From Streptomyces sp. NBC_01275 (lineage in GTDB: Bacteria > Actinomycetota > Actinomycetes > Streptomycetales > Streptomycetaceae), in contig NZ_JAPEOZ010000001.1 in NCBI RefSeq assembly GCF_026340655.1, positions 10,106,001 to 10,170,000 on the forward strand: a stretch of DNA of 64,000 nucleotides, read 5' to 3'. Positions 1 through 8,300 of this stretch are shown here, piece by piece. Numbering within the stretch: position 1 is the first letter of the stretch; every line of letters starts with the position of its first letter. Both the position numbers and the translations under genes were made by a program. The notes under the pieces were generated by a model. That model ran no database searches. It was not told the DNA's origin and was given only the letters and a program-made list of their open reading frames with translations.

Positions 1-46
1 GCCGCAGCTTCGTGAGGGCGGGCAGCACCACCGGTCCACCGCGGTG

Positions 47-1048
47 TTACGCGCCCCGCATCCCGGCCCGCGCGAACTCCGCCATGCCGTCCTGGAACCC
101 GACCTCCGGCTTCCACCCGAGCCCGTCCCGCAACCGGGAGGAGTCCGCGGTGATGTGCCGGACGTCGCCCAGCCGGTACTCACCGGTGACGACCGGCTCG
201 GGCCCGCCGTACGCGGCGGCCAGCGCCCGCGCCATCTCGCCGACGGTGTGCGGCTCGCCGCTGCCGGTGTTGTACGCCGTCAGTGCCCCCGGCGCCGACC
301 CGGCCTCCAGTGCCAAGGCGTTGGCGGCGGCCACGTCCCGCACATGCACGAAGTCCCGCAGTTGCCGCCCGTCCTCATAGACACGCGGTGTCTCGCCCCG
401 GCCGAGCGCGGAACGGAAGAAGGAGGCCACACCGGCGTACGGGGTGTCACGGGGCATCCGGGGCCCGTACACGTTGTGGTACCGCAACGACATGGCCGAC
501 CCGCCCGTCGACCGGGCCCAGGCGGCGGCCAGATGCTCCTGCGCGAGCTTGGTCGTGGCGTACACGTTGCGCGGATCGGCCGGGGCGTCCTCGCCGACCA
601 GGCCGGGAACAAGGTCCTCCCCGCACAGCGGGCACAGCGGCTCGAACCGGCCCGAGCCGAGATCGCCGACGGCTCGCGGACCGGGCCGCACCACTCCGTG
701 CCGCGTGCACTCGTACCGTCCCTCCCCGTACACCACCATCGATCCGGCCAGCACGAGACGCCGCACCCCCGCCTCCGCCATCCGGGCGAGCAGGACGGCG
801 GTGCCCAGGTCGTTGCGGGAGACGTACTCCGCCGCGTCGGCGACCCCGTCGCCGAGCCCGACCATCGCCGCCTGATGGCACACCGCGTCGATGCCGTCGA
901 GGGCGCGGGCGACCGCTGCCGGGTCGCGCACGTCCGCCCCGGGATCCTCCCGGACGTCGTACACGACCGGCTCGTGTCCGCGCTCCCGCAGCACGTCGAC
1001 GACATGGGACCCGATGAACCCGGCACCGCCGGTGACCAGTACACGCAT
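47..1048 (-). CDS. NAD-dependent epimerase/dehydratase with Cys/His insertion
   Basis: This 333-residue protein is an extended short-chain dehydrogenase of the sugar-nucleotide epimerase/dehydratase family, expected to act on a nucleotide sugar in the cytosol. The N-terminal TGGAGFIGSH is the NAD-binding glycine motif; Ser103 and the YATTK motif (Tyr163, Lys167) supply the catalytic residues. Between them is an insertion holding CTRH (Cys114, His117) and CPLC (Cys139, Cys142), which looks like a zinc-binding knuckle and is not part of the core fold. The start is the ATG before MRVLVTGG; no clear Shine-Dalgarno precedes it. It diverges from the flavodoxin-family gene at 1173. Substrate is unknown. 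Family assignment is firm, the zinc idea is inference. Confidence 0.88.
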   Translation of the reverse strand: MRVLVTGGAGFIGSHVVDVLRERGHEPVVYDVREDPGADVRDPAAVARALDGIDAVCHQAAMVGLGDGVADAAEYVSRNDLGTAVLLARMAEAGVRRLVLAGSMVVYGEGRYECTRHGVVRPGPRAVGDLGSGRFEPLCPLCGEDLVPGLVGEDAPADPRNVYATTKLAQEHLAAAWARSTGGSAMSLRYHNVYGPRMPRDTPYAGVASFFRSALGRGETPRVYEDGRQLRDFVHVRDVAAANALALEAGSAPGALTAYNTGSGEPHTVGEMARALAAAYGGPEPVVTGEYRLGDVRHITADSSRLRDGLGWKPEVGFQDGMAEFARAGMRGA

Positions 1049-1172
1049 ACGGCCACGCTAGGGCGCGGGGCGTACCGGGTCCCGTGACCCGCCGGGCACG
1101 TCACCACTCCGTAAGACGCTCCGGGCGCGTCGGACCGGGACAAAACAGACCTCCCGCGAGACGCTGCCCGCT

Positions 1173-1892
1173 ATGGACGCATCCCCCTCCCACCGCTTCG
1201 ACGACCTGACCGCGCTCTACGTCAACTGCACCCTCAAACCGTCTCCCCAGCTCAGTCACACCCAGGGGCTGGTCGACAAGAGCCGCGCGATCATGGACGC
1301 GCAGGGAGTGACGACCGATGAGATCAGGGCGGTCGACCACGACATCGCCACCGGCGTGTATCCGGACATGACCGAGCACGGCTTCGCCACCGACGAGTGG
1401 CCGGCCCTCTACGAGCGGGTGATGGCCGCCGACATCCTGGTGGTGGCCGGACCGATCTGGCTGGGCGACAACAGCTCGGTGACCAAGAAGATCATCGAGC
1501 GCCTCTACGCCTGCTCCTCGCTGCTCAACCCACAGGGCCAGTACGCCTACTACGGCCGGGTCGGCGGCTGTCTGATCACCGGCAACGAGGACGGCGTCAA
1601 GCACTGCGCGATGAACGTCCTCTACAGCCTCCAGCACCTCGGCTACACGATCCCGCCCCAGGCGGACGCCGGCTGGATCGGCGCGGCCGGCCCCGGGCCC
1701 TCCTATCTCGACCCGGGCTCGGGCGGCCCGGAGAACGACTTCACCAACCGCAACACCTCCTTCATGACCTGGAACCTCATGCACATCGCCGCGCTGCTCA
1801 AGCGTGCCGGGGGCATCCCCGCCCACGGCAACCGGCGCTCGGAGTGGGACGCGGGGTGCCGCGCGGGAGCCGACAATCCCGAACACCGCTGA
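1173..1892 (+). CDS. Flavodoxin-family NAD(P)H-dependent oxidoreductase
   Basis: A 239-residue protein of the flavodoxin/NAD(P)H-dependent FMN reductase type, presumably a soluble FMN-binding quinone or flavin reductase. The segment VVAGPIWLGDNSS matches the phosphate/isoalloxazine-binding loop after the third strand of these folds, and VGGCLITGNEDGVKH the next conserved loop. The N-terminal strand (ALYVNCTLKPSP) follows the family pattern in which a phosphate-binding Ser-rich loop comes next. It is a single gene between the divergent epimerase and the convergent regulator at 1908, 15 nt away from its stop. The start has no strong Shine-Dalgarno, so an alternative start inside the first residues is possible. 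Substrate unknown. Confidence 0.8.
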   Translation: MDASPSHRFDDLTALYVNCTLKPSPQLSHTQGLVDKSRAIMDAQGVTTDEIRAVDHDIATGVYPDMTEHGFATDEWPALYERVMAADILVVAGPIWLGDNSSVTKKIIERLYACSSLLNPQGQYAYYGRVGGCLITGNEDGVKHCAMNVLYSLQHLGYTIPPQADAGWIGAAGPGPSYLDPGSGGPENDFTNRNTSFMTWNLMHIAALLKRAGGIPAHGNRRSEWDAGCRAGADNPEHR

Positions 1893-1907
1893 GGCTGGTC
1901 CCCGGAC

Positions 1908-2963
1908 TCACAGGTCCGTGGCGGGCCAGTCCAGCAGCCGTGCGCCGATCACCGCCGTCTGGAGCATGTACCGGTGGGCCGGGTCGGCGGCGTTGGCGCC
2001 GGTGAGCTGGTGGATGCGCTCCAGACGGTACGTCAGCGCCCGCACGCTCAGTGACAGGCGGCGGGCGGACTCGGCGGCGACGCAACCGGTGTCGAAGTAC
2101 GTGGTGAGGGTGTCGAGAAGGGGCTGGGCGCCGCCCCGCGCCGAGGTGAGCGGGCCCAGGGTGTCGAGGACGAGGTCGGCCATGGCCTGCCGGTCGCGGG
2201 TGAGCACCGGGTAGACGAGCAGGTCGACGGCGCGCAGGACGGGGTCCTCCAGGCCGAGACGCTCGGCGAGTTCGAGGGTGTTGAGGGCTTCCTCGTAGGA
2301 CTGGACGACGCCTCCGGGGCCTGGCTGGGGACGGCCGATGGCGATCCGGCCGCCGTCGGTGGCCGCGTGCGCCTGTTTGGCGAAGTGGGTGAGGACCTCG
2401 CCCTGGTGGCCGGGAGCGACGCACAGCAGTCGGCCGTCCTTGGTGGTGAGCAGGACGTTGCGGTCGCCGAACCGGGCGTTGACGGCCCGCTCCACCTGCC
2501 TCGGCACCGGGTCGCCCTCCTCGTAGGCGGTGGGGCCCTGTGCGACGGCGACGGCGTGTGCGTGCGAGAGGCGCAGGCCGAAGCGTTCGGCGCGTTCGGC
2601 GAGGCGGCCCAGGTCGCTGCGGCCGTAGAGGAGGTCGTCGATGAACTCGCGGCGGGCGGCCTCTTCCTGCCGTACGGCCAGCAGTTGGGCACGCTCGAAA
2701 CCCTCGGCGAAGGCGTCGACGGCCTGCTGGACGGCGGCCAGTGCGCCGTCGCCGGAGCCGGGCGACGGCCAGGCCGTGCGGGCGGCGGTCAGATGGGCGC
2801 TGATCAGCGCCCGCAGTCCGTGGCCCGCCTCCGCGGCCTGTTCGCCCAGGGCGCGGCGGGAGGCGAGTTCGTCGCGGGTGAGCCGTCGGCCGGTGGCGGA
2901 CACGTCGGCGAGGATGCGGTCGTAGCCGTCGAGGTAACGCTCGGGAATCTCGCCGTTCGTCAT
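1908..2963 (-). CDS. PucR/CdaR-type transcriptional regulator
   Basis: A 351-residue DNA-binding regulator. The last ~60 residues (SARRLSLSVRALTYRLERI) form the PucR C-terminal helix-turn-helix (HTH_30), typical of CdaR/PucR activators. The middle resembles the GGDEF-like CdaR region, and an N-terminal helical segment (TRDELASRRALGEQAAEAG) may be a sensing or dimerisation part. The classical PucR N-terminal domain is absent. I place the start at MTNGEIPERYLDGYD because a G-rich Shine-Dalgarno (GGGGGAAGG) lies directly upstream; a longer open frame extends to 3269 but reads through the promoter region. It is divergent from the SPFH gene at 3212, so it may control that cassette; this is inference from position only. 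Confidence 0.82.
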   Translation of the reverse strand: MTNGEIPERYLDGYDRILADVSATGRRLTRDELASRRALGEQAAEAGHGLRALISAHLTAARTAWPSPGSGDGALAAVQQAVDAFAEGFERAQLLAVRQEEAARREFIDDLLYGRSDLGRLAERAERFGLRLSHAHAVAVAQGPTAYEEGDPVPRQVERAVNARFGDRNVLLTTKDGRLLCVAPGHQGEVLTHFAKQAHAATDGGRIAIGRPQPGPGGVVQSYEEALNTLELAERLGLEDPVLRAVDLLVYPVLTRDRQAMADLVLDTLGPLTSARGGAQPLLDTLTTYFDTGCVAAESARRLSLSVRALTYRLERIHQLTGANAADPAHRYMLQTAVIGARLLDWPATDL

Positions 2964-3211
2964 GCCTTCCCCCGGTTTCCTGACGCCTCGTTGACGGCTT
3001 TTTGACGCCGTCGGCATGCAGACCCTAATGAACACTGCCGGAGCCCGGCAATGCGCCGACGGATGTCGGTCGAGGACCATGTGGTCAGGGGAGCACGGCG
3101 GATGGTTCCGGTGCCGGACACCGGCAGGTGGCCCGCACCGGAACCGGAAGTGACACGTCCGCCGCCGGACCCGGCCATCTTTCCGGTTCCTTGAGTCCGA
3201 GGACGTATGCC
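2964..3211. promoter_or_regulatory. Divergent promoter region between PucR-type regulator and SPFH cassette
   Basis: This 248-nt gap separates two divergent starts. A 6-bp inverted repeat GACGGC (2993-2998) / GCCGTC (3007-3012) is visible. TTGACG at 3002-3007 followed 18 nt later by TAATGA could be a sigma-70-like promoter for the rightward genes. Both are weak, visually found candidates. Confidence 0.3.
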
Positions 3212-5254
3212 ATGACTGCCATGACCCTGGGCGTCGGCGCGCTCGTCGCCGTCTGCCTGCTGGCCGCACTCGTCGTCTCGCAGCTGTTCCGCAAGGTGGA
3301 ACAGGGCAAGGCGCTGATCGTCTCCAAACTGCGGAAGGTCGATGTGACCTTCACTGGCCAGGTCGTGCTGCCGGTGCTGCACAAGGCCGAGGTGATGGAC
3401 ATCTCGGTGAAGGCGATCGAGATCATGCGGGCCGGAAAGGACGGGCTGATCTGCAAGGACAACATCCGCGCCGACATCCGCATCTCGTTCTTCGCCAAGG
3501 TCAACAAGACGCTGGAGGACGTCATCAGGGTCGCCCAGGCCGTCGGCACCGCGCGGGCCAGCGACCAGAAGACCTTGCAGGAGCTGTTCCACGCGAAGTT
3601 CTCGGAGGCGCTCAAGACCGTCGGCAAGCAGCTGGACTTCACCGACCTGTACACCAAGCGCGAGGAGCTGCGGTACCGGATCATCGAGGTCATCGGCGTC
3701 GACCTCAACGGCTACCACCTGGAGGACGCGGCGATCGACTACCTCGAGCAGACGCCGCTCACCCAGCTCGACCCCGCCAATGTGCTCGACGCGCAGGGCA
3801 TCCGGAAGATCACCGAACTCACGGCCGTGGAGCATGTGCGCACCAACGAGGCGCAGCGTACGGAGGAGAAGGAGATCACCCGGCAGAACGTCGACGCCCG
3901 CGAGGCGATCCTGGAGCTGGAGCGCCGTCAGGCCGACGCGGAGATCAAACAGCGGCGGGAGATCGAGACCGTACGGGCTCGTGAGGAGGCCGAGACGGCG
4001 CGTGTGGCGGAGGAGGAGCGGCTGCGGGCGCAGGGCGCGTTCCTGAAGACCGAGGAACAGCTCGGCATCCAGCGAGAGAACCAGGCCCGCGAGGTCGCCG
4101 TGGCCGCGAAGAACCGCGAGCGGGTCATCGCCGTCGAGAACGAGCGCATCGAGAAGGACCGCCAGCTGGAGGTCATCGCCCGGGAGCGGGAGACCCAGCT
4201 GACGCGGATCGCCGCCGAGAAGGAGGTCGAGGCGGAGAAGCGGGAGATCGCCGAGGTCGTCCGGGAGCGGGTCGCGGTGGACCGTACGGTCGCCGAGCAG
4301 GAGGAGTCCATCAAGCGGCTGCGTGCCGTGGAGGAGGCCGAGCGAGAGCGGCAGGCCGTCGTCATCGCCGCGGAGGCGCAGGCGCAGGAGAACCTGGTCA
4401 AGGACATCAAGGCCGCCGAGGCCGCCGAGCAGGCCGCCACCCACCGAGCCGCCGAGGAACTCACCCTCGCCGAGGCCCGGTTGAAGACCGCCGACCTCGA
4501 CGCGCGGGCCAGACTGCGGCTCGCGGAGGGCGTCCAGGCGGAGGCCGCCGCGGAGGGTCTCGCCGCGATACAGGTCCGGGACAAGGAGGCCGACGTCATC
4601 GAGAAGGTCGGCCGGGCTGAGGCCGAGGCCACCGAGGCGCGCCTGCGTGCCGAGGCGGAGGGCGTCCGTGCCAACGCGCTGGCCGAGGCCACCGCCATCG
4701 CCGAGAAGCTCAAGGCCGAGGCGGAGGGGCTGAACCAGAAGGCCGTGGCGATGGCCGCGCTCGACGAGGCGTCCCGCGGGCACGAGGAGTACCGGCTGCG
4801 GATCCAGGCGGAGAAGGAGATCCGGCTGGCCGGCCTGGAGGTGCAGCGGCAGGTCGCCGAAGCCCAGGCCACGGTCCTCGCGACCGGTCTGGAGAACGCC
4901 GACATCGACATCGTCGGCGGCGAGTCCGTCTTCTTCGACCGGCTGGTCGGGGCGATCTCGCTCGGCAAGGGCGTCGACGGGTTCGTCCAGCACTCCGAGA
5001 CGGCCCAGGCCCTCGCGGCGCCTTGGCTGGACGGCACCGCGAGCTTCCCCGACGACCTCGGCCGTGCCCTCGGCCCCGTCTTCACGGCCGAGGTGCGCGA
5101 CCTGACCGTCTCGGCGCTGCTCATGAAGCTCATGAGGACGGGCGGGGCGGACACCGTCGCATTCCAGCAACTGCTGAGCCGGGCGGGCGAGCTGGGAGTC
5201 GCGGACGCGTCGCTCGCCTCGCTCGCCACCGTGAACGGCAGCGGCAAGCGCTGA
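3212..5254 (+). CDS. Flotillin-like SPFH-domain membrane protein (YqiK-like)
   Basis: A 680-residue flotillin/SPFH protein. An N-terminal hydrophobic helix (residues ~5-23) anchors it in the cytoplasmic membrane; the SPFH/Band 7 domain follows (~25-230, starting GKALIVSKLRKVDVTF), then about 300 residues of Glu/Ala/Arg-rich heptads (EARLRAEAEG type) predicted as a long coiled coil. The C-terminal ~130 residues form a flotillin-like tail. Such proteins scaffold membrane microdomains. I choose the ATG at 3212 because GAGGA lies 8 nt upstream and the hydrophobic helix then begins at the N-terminus; an earlier in-frame start at 3128 adds no conserved sequence. It is followed by the giant AAA+ ATPase at 5327, the usual partner of this family. 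Confidence 0.88.
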   Translation: MTAMTLGVGALVAVCLLAALVVSQLFRKVEQGKALIVSKLRKVDVTFTGQVVLPVLHKAEVMDISVKAIEIMRAGKDGLICKDNIRADIRISFFAKVNKTLEDVIRVAQAVGTARASDQKTLQELFHAKFSEALKTVGKQLDFTDLYTKREELRYRIIEVIGVDLNGYHLEDAAIDYLEQTPLTQLDPANVLDAQGIRKITELTAVEHVRTNEAQRTEEKEITRQNVDAREAILELERRQADAEIKQRREIETVRAREEAETARVAEEERLRAQGAFLKTEEQLGIQRENQAREVAVAAKNRERVIAVENERIEKDRQLEVIARERETQLTRIAAEKEVEAEKREIAEVVRERVAVDRTVAEQEESIKRLRAVEEAERERQAVVIAAEAQAQENLVKDIKAAEAAEQAATHRAAEELTLAEARLKTADLDARARLRLAEGVQAEAAAEGLAAIQVRDKEADVIEKVGRAEAEATEARLRAEAEGVRANALAEATAIAEKLKAEAEGLNQKAVAMAALDEASRGHEEYRLRIQAEKEIRLAGLEVQRQVAEAQATVLATGLENADIDIVGGESVFFDRLVGAISLGKGVDGFVQHSETAQALAAPWLDGTASFPDDLGRALGPVFTAEVRDLTVSALLMKLMRTGGADTVAFQQLLSRAGELGVADASLASLATVNGSGKR

Positions 5255-5264
5255 CCGGCAGGTC

Positions 5265-5295
5265 CGGAGCCGCCGCACAGGGGACGGCGGCTCCG
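5265..5295 (+). terminator. Stem-loop between SPFH and AAA+ genes
   Basis: Perfect 11-bp inverted repeat CGGAGCCGCCG / CGGCGGCTCCG with a 9-nt loop, 10 nt after the SPFH stop and 31 nt before the ATPase start. It may partially terminate transcription or stabilise the upstream mRNA, giving more scaffold than ATPase. No U-tract is present, as is usual in Streptomyces. Confidence 0.6.
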
Positions 5296-5326
5296 GGCCG
5301 CTCCTTGCGACTTTTGAGAGGGACCC

Positions 5327-8300
5327 ATGACCACCGGCCTGGACACCGGTACGTACGAGGTGCTGCGCGACCGGCTCGCCGCACAGGCCGCCGAACTCGC
5401 CCGCCGTACGGAGGAGCTGAACACCCGGCGCACCGGGGAGTTCGGCTCGCTGCGGCTTGAACTGGCGGGCACCGAGCGGCTGCGCACCGACGCGGCCTGC
5501 GTTCCCCGCGACGTCGTCTCCGTCGGCGACGCACTGCTCCTCGGCTACCACACTGTCCCCGGACGGGGAGCGGAGACCACGGTGGGCGACGTGTTCGCGC
5601 TGTACGACCGCGGCCTGAAGCCACTGTCCCGGGACGCCGTACCGGGACTCCTCGACGACCCCGCCTTCGTCCGTGAGTTCACCGACCTGCACCGCTACTA
5701 CCGGCAGGCCCGTCTGCTGCGGGTGCGGCGTCTGGAGGGCAGACTGCTCGCCGTCTTCCAGACCGGCGAGAAGACCGAGGACATGCGGGTCCTGCGCTGG
5801 ACGATCGACGACGACGGTCGGCCCGCCTTCTTGGACGCCCGGGGCGAGCGCGACCATGTCCGGCCGCCCGCCCGCGACTTCGACTGGACCCGGACGACCC
5901 GCGAGGACCACGTCCTCGGCCGCCACCCGCACGTCCGTGTCGAGGGCGAAGTGTTCGTCTCGACCGTCGGCGGCAGTCTCACCGTCAAGCTGGCGGACGA
6001 CACCGGGACGGGGGAGGGGATCCACCGCGAGCCGGTCGCCGAACCGCTCCAGTCCCTCGCCGACGCGGACATCGCGTACGCCTGTGTCGGCCCCCTGATC
6101 CTGCTGCGGATCCGCCCCTACAACGAGGACGCCGACCGCTGTCTGGTGGTCAACACCCTCACCAGGTCGGTGGTTCGCCTGGACGGCCTCGGGCAGGCGT
6201 GCCGACGACTGCCCGGGGACCAGGGGATCGTCTTCCCGGGCGGCTACTGCCTGGCGGCCGGGCCGTACCGGACCTTCGAGGGCGTGGACACCGGCGGGCT
6301 GCAGTTCCAGCGGGAGATCCGCTCCCCGAACGGCGAGGACGTGCTGTACGCGTTCCAAGCATCCGGCCGCGGCCGCGCCCTCCTCCTGCCCTACAACACG
6401 ATCCGCAAGGAGGTCGCCGCGCCGCTGCCCTGCCATGGCTGGGCCCTGCACGACGACGGGGCCCTGACGCTGCTGCGTCCCGACGGCGACGAGCCGCAGC
6501 GCGTGCACTCGCTCCAGCTGTGGAACTCCCCCTACGTCTCGGACGCCCATGCCGCCGCGCACCCCGTGGGCTCCGGCCCACTGGCCCGCGTCGGCAACGC
6601 CGACCTCGTACGCGGCATCTCCGACTGCTTGTCGATCGCGGGCACCCTCACCGGGACGACACCGACCGGCGAGATGTACGCGGCACTGGCCGCCGCCTGC
6701 GTCCGGACGGCGGACTCCCACCCCTGGCTGGGCGAGACGGAACTCGGTGACCTGCTCGGTCCGCTGGAGCAGGTCCGGGCGACGGCCGAGCAGGTGTTGA
6801 CCGAGTCCGAGGCCGTGCGGGCCCTCACCCGGCGGGCGGCCGAGGCGCTCGCGGAAGCGGCCGCGCGCGTGGCGACGGTCGTACGGCGCCTGCGGGGCGA
6901 GACGCCGCGAGGCACGGCCGGCTGGGTGACCGGACTGACCGAACTGCGCAACGCCCAAGGGCATCTGCTCACACTCAAGGACATGCGGTACGCCGACACC
7001 GCCCGCATCGACGAACTCGCCGCCGAAGCCGCGGCCGACCTCGCCTCCTTCGGACAGCGAGCCGTCGCGCACCTGGCCCGCGAGGACGCCTTCGCCGACC
7101 ACCTGACCGACGCCCGACGGCTCACCGCCGACGCCTCGGAGACCGCCACCGTGGCCGAGGCGGAGCCCGTCGCCACGCGCATCGACGAACTCGCCGACAG
7201 GCTGCGCACGGTGAGCGAGATCGTCGCCGGACTCGACATCGGTGACGCGACCGTGCGCACGGCGGTCCTGGAACAGACGGCCGAGGTCCTCGGCGCCGTC
7301 AACCGCGCCCGTGCCACCCTCGACGGCCGCCGCCGCGACCTCCTGGACCGAGAAGGGCGCGCCGCGTTCGCCGCCGAGTTCGCACTGCTCGGCCAGACCG
7401 TCACCGGCGCACTCGCGGCAGCCGACAGCCCCGAGGCGTGCGACGAACAACTCGCCCGTACACTGGTGCGGTTGGAGAACCTGGAATCCCGGTTCGCCGA
7501 GTCCGACGACTTCCTCGGCGAACTCGCGGACAAGCGCGAAGAGATCCACGAGGTGTTCTCCACCCGAAGGCAGACCCTCGCCGACGCCCGCGCCCGCCGC
7601 ACCCAGCAGTTGGCCGACTCCGCAGCCCGTGTCCTCGCCACGGTCAGCCGCCGCGCCGGCGTGCTCGCCGACGCGGACGCCGTCACGACGTACTTCACGT
7701 CCGACCCGATGCCCGCCAGGATCCGCCGCGTCGTCGACGAACTGCGCGCGCTCGGCGACCAGGTCAGGGCGGAGGAACTGGACGGCCGCCTGAAAGCCGC
7801 CCGCCAGGGAGCCGTGCGCGCCCTGCGCGACCGCACCGACCTGTACGCCGACGACGGCCGCACGATCCGCCTGGGCGCCCACCGGTTCGCCGTCAACACC
7901 CAGTCCCTCGACCTCACCCTGGTCCCGCACGGCGACACCCTCGCCTTCGCGATCACCGGCACCGACTACCGCTCCCCGGTCACGGACCCCGACTTCACTG
8001 CCGCGCACCCCTACGGGGACCGCCCCCTGCCGTCCGAGTCCCCCGAGGTCTACCGCGCCGAGCACCTCGCCGCCCGGCTCCTGGCCGAGCACGGTCCGCA
8101 GGCGCTCGCCGAGACCGATCTGCCGGCCCTGGTCAGGCAAGCGGCGGAGGCGGCGTACGACGAGGGCTACGAACGCGGCGTCCACGACCACGACGCGACG
8201 CTCGTCCTCACCGCACTCCTGCGCCTGCACGAAGGCGCCGGCCCGCTGCGCCACGAGCCCGCCGCCCGCGCCGCCGCCCAGCTGTTCTGGGCCCACTCCA

